Assembly: GCA_037039685.1 (NCBI GenBank)
Contig: JAWNGF010000003.1
Span: 3,162,001 to 3,226,000 of the forward strand
Length of the DNA stretch: 64,000 nt
Direction of reading: 5' to 3'
From: Ceratobasidium sp. AG-K
Lineage: Eukaryota > Basidiomycota > Agaricomycetes > Cantharellales > Ceratobasidiaceae
Numbering within the stretch: position 1 is the stretch's first letter; the number at the start of each line of letters is the position of its first letter. The position numbers were made by a program, and so were the translations under genes. The notes under the pieces were generated by a model that saw nothing but the letters and a program-made list of their open reading frames with translations, searched no databases and was not told where the DNA came from. Shown here in pieces: positions 32,659 through 44,425 of this stretch.

Positions 32659-35600
32659 CTTGGATAGATGTCCAAAATCTTCTGCCTTCTGTTCTGTGTC
32701 TTCTTCATCTCCATATCCCTTCCATCTGACCCTGTAAAAAAGCCCATCCTTTGTCTCCTTCCAGTCTAAAATATTTTCTACTTCATATTCTTCTTCTCCT
32801 TCTTCAGTAATGATTGGCAGCAGTCAGGGTTGGTTTCACTTGAACTCCATGTCTTCTATGTAAGGGCTGAGCAAGTCGATGTGGAAAACAGGGTGCACCC
32901 TCATTGTTGCTGGCAGAGTGAGCTCATAAGCGTGTGATCCTATCTTTTGCTTCACAACAAATGGTCCATGCTTCTTGTTATCCAGTTTCTTTGAGGGTCT
33001 TTTTGTTTGGATGTTTTTTCCCAACAGCCATACTAGATCTCCTTCCTGGTACTCGTTTTTTGGTTCTTCCTTTGGGAGCCTTTGGTTTTCCATAGATGCA
33101 ATTGCTTTGTTGTGGATGCTACGCCATTTTTCCGTAATGGTGTTTGCTTCAGGAACCGTCGATTCTTCTGATGAGATGTTCCACAGTGGTTCCCTGCCGT
33201 AGACTATTGCAAAAGGGGAACCACCCGTTACACGGTGCTTCTGCAGATTATAACTGAACTCTGCAATTGGTAACAAGTCTGCCCAATCATCTTGCCGGTA
33301 GTTGACAAAGGATTGTAGCCAGCCTTCCATCCATTGGTTGATTCTCTCTGTCACTCCATCTGTCTGGGGGTGGTAGGCAGTGCTGAAACTTGGGCTAGTT
33401 CCAATTCTCTCATAAATGGCCTTCATAAGTTTAGAATTGAAAGTTGTCCCTTGGTCTGAGATCGTGCTTTTTGGAAAGCCGTGTAGTTTCCAAACATTTG
33501 TGACAAAAAGATTTGCCAGTTCGCTTGCCGTGTGAGATTCCTTGCAGGGTATGAAGTGCACCATTCTTGAGAACCGGTCCACCCCTACCATGATGCTGTC
33601 TGGCCCTCTGGACTTTGGCATTTTTACTACAAAGTCGAATGCTATGTCTTCCCAGGGACCTTTTGGAATTTCTAGAGGTTTGATCGGTACTATTGACTTT
33701 GATCCCCTTGTTTGTTGGCAGGTCTTGCAGGATTCCACGTATCTGTTTACGCTCTGCTTCCTTCCTGGCCAGAAGTATCTTCTTGATATTAGTTCCAACG
33801 TCCTGGCTTGTCCTTGATGCCCTGCAATCCTTGAGTCGTGGTGTAGTTGCATGATGGACAGTCTGGCTTCCTTATCTTCTGGGACGTAAATTTTCCCTTT
33901 GTACCATATTAGTCCCTCCTTGAAGTCGTAATCTTTTGCGCTATGTTGCAGGGTTCTTGGTAACATTTCCCTTGATTCGCAGATTTCCTTGATTTTTGCG
34001 AGTCCTTCATCAGTTTCTTGTGCTTCCTTGATAGTTGCCATAATGTCTGTGTCCATCTGCCCCATAAATCCTTCAAATTTTTCAGCGGATATCATAATTT
34101 GTTCTGGTGTGGGAATATCCTTGTGGTCAGATTGTCTTGACAACAGGTCCGGTTTAGACAAAAGGATTCCAGGACGGTATATGATATCAAAGTTGTAGGA
34201 AGCCAGTAGTTGATGACATCTTGCGTGTTGACGGTTGAATGTTCTTGCTTCCTTCCAGAACTGTAGGTTCCTGTGATTGGTGTAGATAGTGATTGGATCC
34301 TTTGTTCCCTCAAGGTATAACCTCCAATGTGTCAATGATTCTATGATTGCCATAAGTTCCTTGTCATGGACATCATAGTTGAGCTGGGCCTCATTGATGG
34401 ATTTTGACAGGAACGCTATAGGGTGTAGGTAGCCATTGTCTTGCCTTTGAGACAGAATTGCCCCCATTGCTACTCCGCTTGCATCCGATTCCAGGAAAAA
34501 GGGTTTCTCAGGGTCAGGATGGCATAGTGTGGGCTCCTTGCTAATTTCTGTTTTCAGGGCGTTGAAGGCCTCCTGTTGATCCTTTTCCCATTTCCATTTG
34601 TTATCCTTTCTTGTCAGGGTTGTCAAGGGTTTTGCCAAATGGCTAAAATTTGGTACAAATCTTCAGTAGAAGTTTGCAAATCCTAGGAACACCTGAACCT
34701 GCTTGACTGTTTTTGGTTCCTTCCATTCCTTTATTGCCTTGACCTTCTCTTCCTCCATTGAGATGCCAGAATCACTGATTCCAAGTCCGGTATATGTGAG
34801 TTTGGTGACAAAGAATTCGCATTTTGGGAGCTTTGCAAATAGGTTTTCATCCAGTAAGATCTTCAGCACCTTCCTGACATCTATAGTATGTTGGCTTCTG
34901 TTCTTAGAGAAGACTAGGATGTCGTCAATGTATACTATGACACATACGTTGATAAGGTTGTGGAAGATGTGGTTCATGTATCTTTGGAATATGGCAGGTG
35001 CGTTTTTTAGCCTAAAGGGCATGACAATGTATTCGTAAAGGCCTTCCTTGGTTCTGAAAGCTGTCTTCCATTCGTCCCCTTCCCTAATTCTGATATTGTT
35101 GAAACCCATGCGCAGATTGATCTTGGAGAAAATTTTTGCGTCCTTGATTTTATCCAGAAGATCTTCCATTGAGGGCATTGGAAACCTGTCGTCCTTTGTA
35201 ATGGCGTTCACTCCTCTGAGGTCTTGGACAAGCCATAATTGTCGTACTGCTTCTGGATTCTTTGGATCAATAGGTTTTTTGACAAAGAAACAAGGTGATG
35301 CAATGGGGGATTTGCTAGGTTGAATTTTCCCAGCGGTGATTTCCTCATCCAGGTATTCCCTTAGTGCAATTGATTTGGCTGGTGAGAGTGGGATAGGTCT
35401 GGCCGGTTTTGGAAGTTCAGCCCCTTCCTTGAAGTCAATGGCGCAGTTGTATGGGCGATGATCCAGAATTCTCTTGAACTTTTCCTTGCTAAACATGTCC
35501 GCAAATTCCTTGAATTCTTCTGGTAGGTCGTCTATTGAGGCTGTTCTTGCCTGTATGGGTTCAGGTCGCCATGATATGTGCTTTGTTTTCCAGTCAATAT

Positions 35601-35967
35601 TGGGGTTTGCTTCTTCTAACCACTCAAGTCCTAAAATGAGCTTGGTTTCTCCAGTAGGCATAGCAAAAAAGATTTGTTTGAAGGTTTTTCCTTCTACATC
35701 CAGTACAAGCTTGGCTTTGAAGCGTATTTGGTGTGGGAGTTCTTTTCCCTGGATGCCAATTACCTTTTGTGGAGAGGGAAGCTCAATGAGAGGAATGTTG
35801 TTGGAGCAGGCCCAAGAGATGTCCATAAAGTTCTTTGAAGCTCCTGAATTGATGAGAGTAGGGACTGGTTCTGTGATTCCAGCAATGCTTGTGTAAACAA
35901 TGGTTGATTTGTTTGTTGCTCTAAAGTACATTGTTTCCATTGCTGGCTCTTTGGTCTCTCCACACAC
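32659..35967 (-). pseudogene. pol: E6 pol, main part
   Basis: The frame is continuous from VCGETKEP at 35967 with protease (LINSGASKNF; Asp to Asn at the active site), RT (motif A KINLRMGF with Asn at 35115-35117, YIDD intact), RNase H, integrase (AFDF, SDQGTTF and TDGVTE, so D, D, E intact) and most of the chromodomain. A TGA at about 34660 replaces the second Arg of FYRRF; two more TGA codons, at 32836 and in the following NQP-PPI segment, precede the chromodomain. After that it is cut by E7 and resumes at 25475. Confidence 0.92.
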
Positions 35968-35969
35968 CG

Positions 35970-37931
35970 TTAGAGGGAGACCTGTTCTTTTCCCAAGTCT
36001 TCTGTGATCGTAGCTTCTCTTCCCCTTATGCTGGGCTCAGTTGTTATCCACTCCTTGGACAAGCATTTGAGTGAACAGTGACCTTCTTGACTGCACTTCA
36101 GACATTGGTTTGATGCTATTCTTTCCTTGTATACTTTGTCTGGAAGCCGTTTTGTAGAGGCTTGCCTGGTGGTGGTCGCTTGGGGTGTTTTCTTTCTGGT
36201 GGATGCCTTGATCTGTTGCAATTTCTGGTTGATGGAGATTGCAACAGTGATCCATTGGTTAAGGTTAAGGCGCCTTTCAGTTCCATCCTCGTTGATAAGG
36301 GAAAGTTCAAATCGTGCCAATTCTGTTTTGATTTCTGGCTTGAGTCCTTCCTTGAATTGGTTGATAAGGGCTTCTTCCCCCCAGTTCACATCCACCATGT
36401 GAAAGCGGAATTCTGTCACGTAGTTTGCTACCAAATTGATTTGCTTGCTTTTTTGGATATTGGCCTCTGCCTTGGCCTTCTTGTTAGGGTCGATAAATTG
36501 CTCCATGAAGTGTGATTTGAACGTTTCCCAAGACCTTAGGTTTGGGTCCGGAACTCCATTGTTCATAGACCGTAGTAGGACCTGAGGCCAATGCGTAGCA
36601 GGTCTGTTGTCCAATTTAAAGTTGGCTAGTGCTTCTCTAATTCGTTCTTGTCCTGAGCTGTACTGGTCGCCCAACCTGACAAAGTAGCTTTCCATTTGGG
36701 TGATGAACATTTCTGCTCCTTCTCCTTTCTTCCCGTCAAAAGCCTCTGGTCTAGTTACTTTTGGACGTCTTGCTTCCCTTCTGTTGTCGGGGTTTTCAGA
36801 AAGCTGATGTATCCTTTGTTCTAATTCGTCGAGTCTGGTAGATTCTGCTTCAGGGTGGGGGGGTGATATGGCATGTAGGGATGCTTTGTCCATCTGTTCG
36901 CACATGTTATTGATTGCTTCAATAGCAATCCTTCCGTCTCCCCTTAGTTCTTCTAGTCCTTGGGTGACTGCTTTGTTCCAGGCTAACTGTGCCTGTCTCG
37001 TGGTGTTAAGATCTTCCTGTACATTGTTTACTAGTCCTTGTGTGTTTGTGACTTCGTTTCTTAAGCGGATTACATCTTGCCCAACCAGGAAGCTGTTGTG
37101 TTCACTGTTTTGTGCGGCAGTAAGGATATCTGTCAGGGTTCCTTGTAGGTTGTTGAGGGAATTGTTGAAGATTTGTTGGTTGTTAGCTAACACTTGAGTG
37201 GATTGTTCTAACCCATTGAGTCTTCTGTCAATTGTTCTCCTCATTCCATCAATAATCCTTAGCAGTGCATTGTGTCTTCCAAGCTGAAGATTGTCGAGGT
37301 TGTCAAGGTTACTACTCACCGTTCTTCCGCTGGAGCTAGAACTTGAGCTGGGAATCCTAGGGGGGTCTTGTCCTTCAGTTGCTGTTGGTTGCTGGGAATA
37401 CCCCTGTGGTACGTATGGCGGTGCTGGGTTAACTGGAGTCACGGCCTGAGAGCTTATTGGGATTGGGCCGGCATTGGTGATGGTTCCCCCAATCTGTGGT
37501 ACTTGAGCAGCAAGGGGAATGTGCAGTGTGGGTGGTGGCCTGATAGGAACAAGGGATACGCCCCCACGAGCTTCAGGTTGGGGGGAGAAAAACTGTCTTC
37601 TGGCCCCCATAGGCCATAGTGGACGTGATGGACCTGGGCTTGCATTTGAGATTGGGATCCGAATTGTGACCGGTGTGGGGTCATCGGTACTATCTCCTGG
37701 CTCCCTAGCAACTATGGTAGGTTCTTCCTGAACGACTCAAACGTTCTCAGTGTTGAATGTTCCAGGCATAGAAGCTTGGCTTTGTGGGCAAGACCTTGCT
37801 GGTCCTCTGGCCCGAGCTTGTGCAATATCATGTTTGTTGAGGGAACTTGTAGGTCTCAAAACCCTACTTGGTCCTCTCCTTGTTGATAATGGTGTTGTGA
37901 GGCATGACCCCACATCCTCCTGAATGGACAT
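35970..37931 (-). pseudogene. gag: E6 gag, one nonsense codon
   Basis: The ATG at 37931 (MSIQEDVGSC) opens a frame to TAA at 35970, interrupted only by TGA at 37737. Domain order is as in E7: Pro-rich N-terminus, heptad-rich region, capsid-like block (EMFITQMESYFVRLG), then the knuckle, which reads CLKCSQEGHCSLKC. Confidence 0.92.
35988..35994 (-). other. Candidate -1 frameshift heptamer, E6 gag-pol
   Basis: G-GGA-AAA in the gag frame (Leu-Gly-Lys), 15 nt before TAA; the -1 frame is open into Pol. Confidence 0.65.
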
Positions 37932-37939
37932 GATTGTTA

Positions 37940-37951
37940 AGCTTGTTTTGT
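37940..37951 (-). other. Primer-binding site of E6
   Basis: ACAAAACAAGCT on the minus strand, exact complement of AGCTTGTTTTGT at 38114-38125 in the 5' LTR. Confidence 0.75.
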
Positions 37952-37953
37952 AA

Positions 37954-38420
37954 TGTTGTAAGCTTCTTCTTGATGGCTATGAGACAAGCCCCAATGGGGA
38001 GTGGACGGCACTAAGACCTAAGTGACCTCTTGAACCGCAACACACTTATGTGTCTGTAGGCTCTTGAGGGTAGGGGTGGTTTAAGGTGTCACTCAAAGGG
38101 GATGTTAGACAAGACAAAACAAGCTGGGGTTACCAGGCTTGTTGGTCCTCTATATATATTCACAAAGTGGCCGAGTCATACAAGGCGCAGCCACATGAGT
38201 CAAACAAAATAGCCAGTCAGGAGTGTCCATGTGAGTCATGCTGTATGAACAGACATGACTTGTACAAAGCACAGCCGCGTTACACAATGTAACAGAATAA
38301 CCACAACAAGGTGGCAACGCGGCACAGGAAAAGACAAACAACATATGAACAGGACGACAGCCACAAGGACAGATGGGCGAGGCACAAGACGAGTCCAATG
38401 GAGTGAGCTGGCTCACGACA
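37954..38420 (-). repeat. 5' LTR of E6
   Basis: 467 bp, TGTCGTGAGC...GCTTACAACA on the minus strand. It abuts the truncated integrase of E8 at 38421. Confidence 0.92.
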
Positions 38421-40802
38421 TCTGAGGGGTTGCTGGTTGATTGGCTTGGAATGTTGGCACAAGTCACACAATGACACATATTTGTTGATATAAGCTTTCA
38501 TGGATGGCCACCAATATTGCCGTTTAACCAGTTCCAATGTCTTTGCTTGCCCCATATGTCCTACTGCTTTGTTGTGGTGATGAACTTCTAGGATTTGGCA
38601 CTTGGTCTTGTTATTGTTTGGGACATAGATTCTTCCTTTACGGTACAGTAAGTTGTCCCTTATCTTCTAGTCTTCAAATTCCTTCTGGACCAAGGCAGGG
38701 GCTTTCTCTGGTTGGTTGCTAAGGAAGGCCCAAATTGACATAACATAGTCATCCTTCTGCATCTGATCTCTAATTGCCTGCCCAATATCTGTAGTTGATG
38801 CCATGCCTTGTGATCCTGTTTCTGCCGAGTTGATGAAGATGTGTGGTGAAAGTGGGGGTTTTTGAGGGAGTACCCCCCCTTCTAGATTGTGGTTGCTTCA
38901 TTGACTGAGCGCATCTGCCTTGCCATTGAGTCCGCCAGCCCTATACTTGATCTGGAAATTGAATTCAGAAAGGAAAACCACCCATCTCTTCTGTTGTTTC
39001 ATTAAAACTTTGGAAGTCATGAAATATTCCAGATTCTAGTGATCAGTGTTGAGCAACACAGGAATCTCTGTTCCTTCTAGGAGATGGTGCCATTCCTTGA
39101 AAGCCTTGATGATTGCCAGAATTTCCTTATCAAAAAATATCATAGTTTTGTTCTGCTGGGGACAGGCTCTTGGACATGAACGCAACAGGGTGAAGCTTGT
39201 TATTGGACCCATATTGACTGAGCACTGCCCAGGTTGCTTTGTCTGATGTGTTGCACTCAATGATAAATCCTTTGTCTTGGTCTGGCCGCAACAGGATGGG
39301 TGCCTTGATGAATTCTATGATTAACCCCTGGAATGCAAGTTCTGCCTCCAATCCCCATTCCCATTGTTTGGTCTTCATGGTCAGGTTGTATAATGGTTGC
39401 ACAATGTGGGTGTAATTCCAGATAAACCATTGGTAGAAGTTTGCAAAGCCAATGAAAGTCTGGACCTCTGTGACATTTTTTGGGGTGGGCCACTTTTTGA
39501 TTGCACTGATTTTTTCTTCCTGCATTTCCACCACCTCTCCCAATATGACGAGTCCTAAATAATCGACCTTTGGCACATGCAAAGAGCACTTCTTGAGGGA
39601 GCAATAGAGACCAATGCGTTGTAGGCAACAGAGTACTTCTTTCACATGGTTTGGGTGGTCCTCAGTGTTCTTGGAGAAAATCAGGCTATCATCAATGTAG
39701 ATTTTGACATAGATTCCTTTGATGTCCCTGAACTCTGTGTCCATCATGTTGTGGAACATTGCCAGCGCATTGGTAAGGCTGAACGTCATAACCTTGGTTT
39801 CATATAGCCCATATTGGGTTCTGAACACCGTTTTGTGGACATCCTTGTCTGCTACCCTGACCAGATTGTAACCAGACTTGAGGTTGAGTTTGGTGAAGAT
39901 TTTGGCGCCTTTTACACATTCAATGAGGTCATCAGTTCTAGGTAGTTGGTAGTGATTCTTCTTGGTGTGGCGGTTCAAATATCAATAATCCATGCACAAT
40001 CTTGGTGGCTGGGGAACCCCATCAATCTCATGGCGCTTGACAAACATTACTGGTGACACCCATTCAGATGTGGATGGAACAATGAATCCTTTCTCCAGCT
40101 TTTTGTCAATCCATGCTTTCAGAATTTGGTCTTCTTCCTTGGTGAGGGAGTATACCACACCAATCTTGGGCTTCACACCAGGTTCCAATTCGATTTTTAG
40201 GTTGTATGGCTGATGTGGGGTAGTTTATCCACTTCCTTGGCAACAAAAATATCTTTGAATTCCGAATATTCTTCTGGGTATTGACCCACAACTGCCCCTT
40301 CTACGGCATTGCAATCTTTGCATAAGCATTCTGCCACACAGTAATCCAAGTCAAACTCCAGGGAGCCTATAATCCAATCAATGGTTGGGTTGTGCTTCAT
40401 TAACCAAGGAATTCCTAGTACGACTGTGTGTTGTCCTAATGGTGCTACGTCACATGTAATCTCCTCTATGTGGTTGTTCATGATGATTTGGAAAGTGCAT
40501 TCTTTGTCAATTAGTCCATTTGCTATTGGCTGTCTGTCTATTACTTGGACCCATCTCACTGTTTTTTTTCTTTTTTGTGGGAATTTTGTGTTTCTTGATG
40601 TATTCAGAATTAATGGAATTTCCTGATGCCCCTGAATCAATCATGGCAACAGTAATAAGGTGTTTCAGGCTTTCAATTGTGATAGGTACTTGAAGTGGGT
40701 CTGTGTATTCAGTGGAACAAAGGTATATTTTGTTTACAGATTGTTTTTGATTCACCAAGATTACACAATCTAATTCCGACTTTAGGGCACCTGATGCTCC
40801 CC
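38421..40802 (-). pseudogene. pol: E8 pol, broken and truncated
   Basis: The -1 frame is open from the gag heptamer into protease (40507-40758; MIDSGASGNSI). Runs of T near 40561-40576 shift the frame. RT starts at 39982-40188 (EKGFIVPSTSEWVSPVMFVK); TGA at 39979 replaces Arg of the DYR-LN motif. RT proper is 39130-39978: motif A FTKLNLKSGYN has Asn for Asp (39883-39885) and the active site is YIDDS. RNase H (39036-39260) is frame-shifted and lacks its last part. The spacer 38560-39030 is degenerate. The integrase zinc region (KTLELVKRQYWWPSMKAYI, CDLCQHSK) ends at 38421. Confidence 0.85.
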
Positions 40803-41583
40803 TCAGTTGCTGCCTTTTCCCAACTCTGAATCACTGGTATCAACATCCTCCAGGGCTGCAATTTGTGCACAACAATGTTTGGTCATATGGCCCTTTTTCT
40901 GGCAATGATAGCAGGTGGTTTCACTGGTGACAGCTGGTACCTCCACCTTGGCTGGACAAGTATCTGGTTTAATGAAACTAAAGGGAATCTTGGTTGTTGT
41001 TCCATCAGCCCATTTGACTTTGGGTGTCAAGAATCCTTGCTTATTTTTGCTGATTGATTTGATTGTCCCCTTCTTGCTACCCTGAGGAGTCACTGTGTAA
41101 ATTGCTTCTCCCTTCTGGAATTTGTGTGCTACTGTGCTTGTGGTTACCTGCTTCTGGGTGCTGCTTGGTGTTGCCCTCTCCAAAGTACCAGTACCTCTTT
41201 TCTCCATATTCCTGGCAATGAGGGCCACATCAATTTCTTGGGTCCTGGTGAATAATTCTTGCAATGTGGTGTTATGGCAATTGTAGGCTTGGGAAGTGAG
41301 CATGTCCTTGATGTTGTCCTTAAGACCTGTGTAGAAATTGTCTTTCAAGGTTTGTTCATTTTTGTCTAGTGGCACTGACAGGATTCTGAATTGAGGAATG
41401 TACTCAACCACTGTCTTGGTTTGAGTCAACACCTTGTACTTCTGTCAATAAACCTTGACCTGCTCAATTTTGCCAAACACTAACTCCCATTCACACTGGA
41501 AAACATCTAGATCTGTGAAAATGGTTTGGGGAATCCCAGCATTGTGTAGATCTTGGAAAGGCCAGATCCAATCAACTGCTGCT
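40803..41583 (-). pseudogene. gag: E8 gag, C-terminal part
   Basis: After the E9 junction comes AAVDWIWPFQDLHNAG and a stop near 41455, then an open part at 40803-41432. This has a capsid-end-like region (FYTGLKDNIKDMLTSQAYNC), an SH3-like stretch (GTIKSISKNKQGF, VKWADGTTTKIPFSF) and the knuckle CYHCQKKGHMTKHC. It ends with TGA at 40803. The same stretch-plus-knuckle order occurs in E1. Confidence 0.8.
40815..40821 (-). other. Candidate -1 frameshift heptamer, E8 gag-pol
   Basis: G-GGA-AAA in the gag frame (Leu-Gly-Lys), 9 nt before the gag stop. The -1 frame is open without interruption from here to the protease active site. Confidence 0.68.
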
Positions 41584-42051
41584 TGTCGTGAGCCAGCTCA
41601 CTCCATTGGACTCACCCTGCGTCTTGCCTGTCTGTTCTCTTGCTTGTTGTTTTTGTTTATGTTATGTTTGTTCTTTCCTGTGCCATGTTGCCACCTCTTT
41701 GTGGCCTTTCTGTTACATTGTGTAACGCAGCTGTGCTTTGTACAAGTCATGACTGCCTGCACAGCATGACTCACACGGACACTCCTGGTTGGCTTGTATG
41801 TATGACTTGTGTGGCTGCACCTTGTATGACTTGACCTCTTTCTGAATATATATAGAGGACCAACAAGCCTGGTAACCCCAGCTTGTTTTGTCTTGTCAAA
41901 CATTCCCTTTGAGTGACACTTTGAACCACCCCTACCCTTAAGAGTCTACAGCCACTTAAGTGTGGTGCAATTCAAGAGGTCTCCTAGGTCTTAGTGCTGT
42001 CCACTCTCCATCGCGGCTTGTCCCACAGTCACCAAGAAGAAGCTTACAACA
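41584..42051 (+). repeat. 5' LTR of E9
   Basis: 468 bp, TGTCGTGAGC...CTTACAACA. TATATATA is near 41846, followed about 33 nt later by AGCTTGTTTTGT (41880-41891), the predicted RNA start. Confidence 0.93.
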
Positions 42052-42053
42052 TT

Positions 42054-42065
42054 ACAAAACAAGCT
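42054..42065 (+). other. Primer-binding site of E9
   Basis: ACAAAACAAGCT two nt after the LTR; exact complement of 41880-41891. Confidence 0.75.
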
Positions 42066-42072
42066 TCACACC

Positions 42073-44010
42073 ATGTCCACAAACACCTCAACACCCATTG
42101 AACGGGGATTACAAGAAGACATGGTCTCAAGACCCACATCCACTACAAGCACACAAAGAGGTCCTAGTAGAGCTGCTAGACCATCCTCATCACTCAGCAA
42201 AAGCGCACTTGCACATGCACAAGCAGGGGGTCCAGTCCCATCAAGAGTACCTAGCCAAAGTACAGTACCAGGAACATTCCAACCAGAAGTATCACTAGTC
42301 AAAGAACATTCCCAGAAAGAAAATCAAAAACCTGGCAACAAAACTTATGTACCAGAACCAGAAGTAATCACCATCATGTCTGATGGAACAACACCTCATC
42401 AAGGATTGGGGCTTGGCTATTTTTCCCCCCAGTCCAAGGCCCATGGAGGAGTCTCCCTAATGCCAATACATCCTCCACCCACGCCACAAGTCCCACGTAT
42501 CTCAGGAACAATCACCAACATGGGTCCTATCCCTCTGTCTTTACCAGAAAGACCACAACCACTGGTAACCCTGGCAGCAGGACCCTCCATTGGTCCATGA
42601 CCTATTAGCAATAGTTTGTCTAGTACCCAAAGAACTGCCATCCAGAGCTTAGACAAATTAGATGACCTCTTGATCAGACGTCACAATGCAACTGTAAGAG
42701 TTATTGAAGGACTAAGAGTCAGTCTTACACAAAGAATCACTGGACTTGAGCAAGAAGCAAGAGTACTTGCAAACAATTAAGAAGTTTTCAACAATACAAT
42801 CAGAGGAATACAACGGTCCCTTACGGCCATTCTTAATTCCACCCGTAATGCTGAACATAACAGTTACCTCACAGGAAGAGAAGTAGACACTGTCCAAAAC
42901 AAAGTCACAAACACCCAAGGACTAGTAACAAATGTACAACAAGACCTTGACACTACACACCAAGGACAGCTTCAGTGGAATGAAGCAGTTACTCAAGGAA
43001 TTGAGCAAGTTAGGGAAGGATTCACAATGTTAAATGAACAAGTTGCAACCATGGAACAATCCATTACCAACCTAAGGGAAGAAGTCAACAAAGTCTCATT
43101 ACACGGGCCTAGCAAACAATCTGCACCAGATGCGGAGTCTACAAGAATAGACGACCTAGAGCAAAGACTCCAGCACCTGCTCAACTCCCAAGTCGGAAGC
43201 TCACCAAGATGACCAAAGGTCACTAGACCAGAAGTCTTTGATGGAAAGAAAGGAGAAGGAGCAGAAATGTTCATCACCCAGATGGAGAGTTACTTCATTT
43301 GGCTTGGTGACCAATATAGTTCAGAACAAGAAAGGATTAGGGAAGCCCTGGCAAATTTCAAATTGGATAACCGCTCCACCACCCATTGGGCACAGGTACT
43401 ACTCTGATCTATGAACACTGGAGTACCAGACCCAAACCTGAGGTCATGGGAAATGTTCAAGGCACACTTTATGGAACAATCCAGTGACCCTAACAAAAAG
43501 GCTAAAGCAGAAGCCAAAATTCGAAAATGCAAACAGGTCAACTCAGCAGCTAATTATGCAACCAAATTCTGCTTCCATCTGGTCGATGTAAATTGGGGAG
43601 AGGAAGCCCTCATCAACCAATTCAAAGAAGGACTTAAACCGGAAATCAAAACTGAGTTAGCAAGATTTGAACTTTCCCTTATCAATGAGGATGTGACCAA
43701 AAGGCGTCTAAACCTAAATCAGTGGATCACCCTTGCAATTTCTATTGATCAAAAACTACAGCAGATCAAGTTGTCCAGGGGGAAAAGGACAGCCCAACCA
43801 GCCACCACCAGTCAAGCCTTTACAAAGCAGCTACCTGATGAAGTATACAAGGCAAGGATTGCATCCAACAGATGTCTGAAATGCAGTCAGGAAGGGCATT
43901 GATTGCTAAAATGTGTGTCCAAGGAATGGATAACAACCAAACCCAGCGTGAAAGGGAGAGAAGGATCAATAGTAGAGGAAGAATTGGGAAAAGAAGGGGT
44001 CTCCCACTAA
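42073..44010 (+). pseudogene. gag: E9 gag, five nonsense codons
   Basis: The ATG at 42073 (MSTNTSTPIER) opens a frame to TAA at 44008. Stops at 42598 (TGA), 42778 (TAA, Gln in E3), 43210 (TGA), 43405 (TGA, Arg in E6) and 43900 (TGA, in the zinc knuckle after EGH) interrupt it; all fit C-to-T changes and there is no indel. The domain order matches E3: Pro-rich start, heptad region, EMFITQMESYF block, LKPEIKTELARFELSLINED and a knuckle starting CLKCSQEGH. Confidence 0.92.
43986..43992 (+). other. Candidate -1 frameshift heptamer, E9 gag-pol
   Basis: G-GGA-AAA in the gag frame, 15 nt before TAA. The -1 frame is open into VCGETK. Confidence 0.65.
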
Positions 44011-44425
44011 CTGTGTGTGGAGAGACCAAAAACCAGCAATGTACTTTAGAGCAAACAAGGAATCCACGGTTGTTTACACCTATGTTGCTGGAATCACAGA
44101 CCCAATCACTACCCTAATTGATTCTGGAGCCTCCCAAAATTTCATTGACATTGGATGGGCCAGAAAGAACAACATTCCCCTGATTGATCTACCTAGTCCT
44201 TGAAGGTTTATAGGCATACAAGGAAAGGAGCTCCTACACACCATACAATTCAAGGCACAACTAGAGATCACCATTGAAGGGAGAATGTTCAAGGAAGAAT
44301 TCTTTGCTATGCCTACCAGAGACACAAACATCATCCTAGGATTAGTGTGGCTAGAGACCACCAACCCTGATATTGATTGGAAACAAAAAAGCATCACCTG
44401 GAGAACTGAGGAATTACTTGGAACA
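44011..44425 (+). pseudogene. pol: E9 pol, protease part (before E10)
   Basis: A 1-nt deletion near 44030 shifts the frame after VCGETK. The protease follows with TLIDSGASQNFIDI, then a TGA at 44201 where relatives have Arg (SPREVIG). The part ends at WKQKSITWRTEELLG, where E10 begins. Pol resumes at 59582 with GSLDLIPEEVKEF. Confidence 0.88.

Larger units (their letters stand above)
24027..38420 (-). mobile_element. E6: chromodomain Gypsy element, split by E7
   Basis: Both LTRs are 467 bp (24027-24493 and 37954-38420) and differ at about 19 positions by eye. E7 sits at 25476-32658 within the chromodomain codons of pol; the 5-bp CTTGG on each side of E7 (25471-25475, 32659-32663) is its target duplication, and removing E7 joins pol without a gap. 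E6 itself lacks a target duplication (AGGAG at left, TCTGA at right). Confidence 0.92.
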
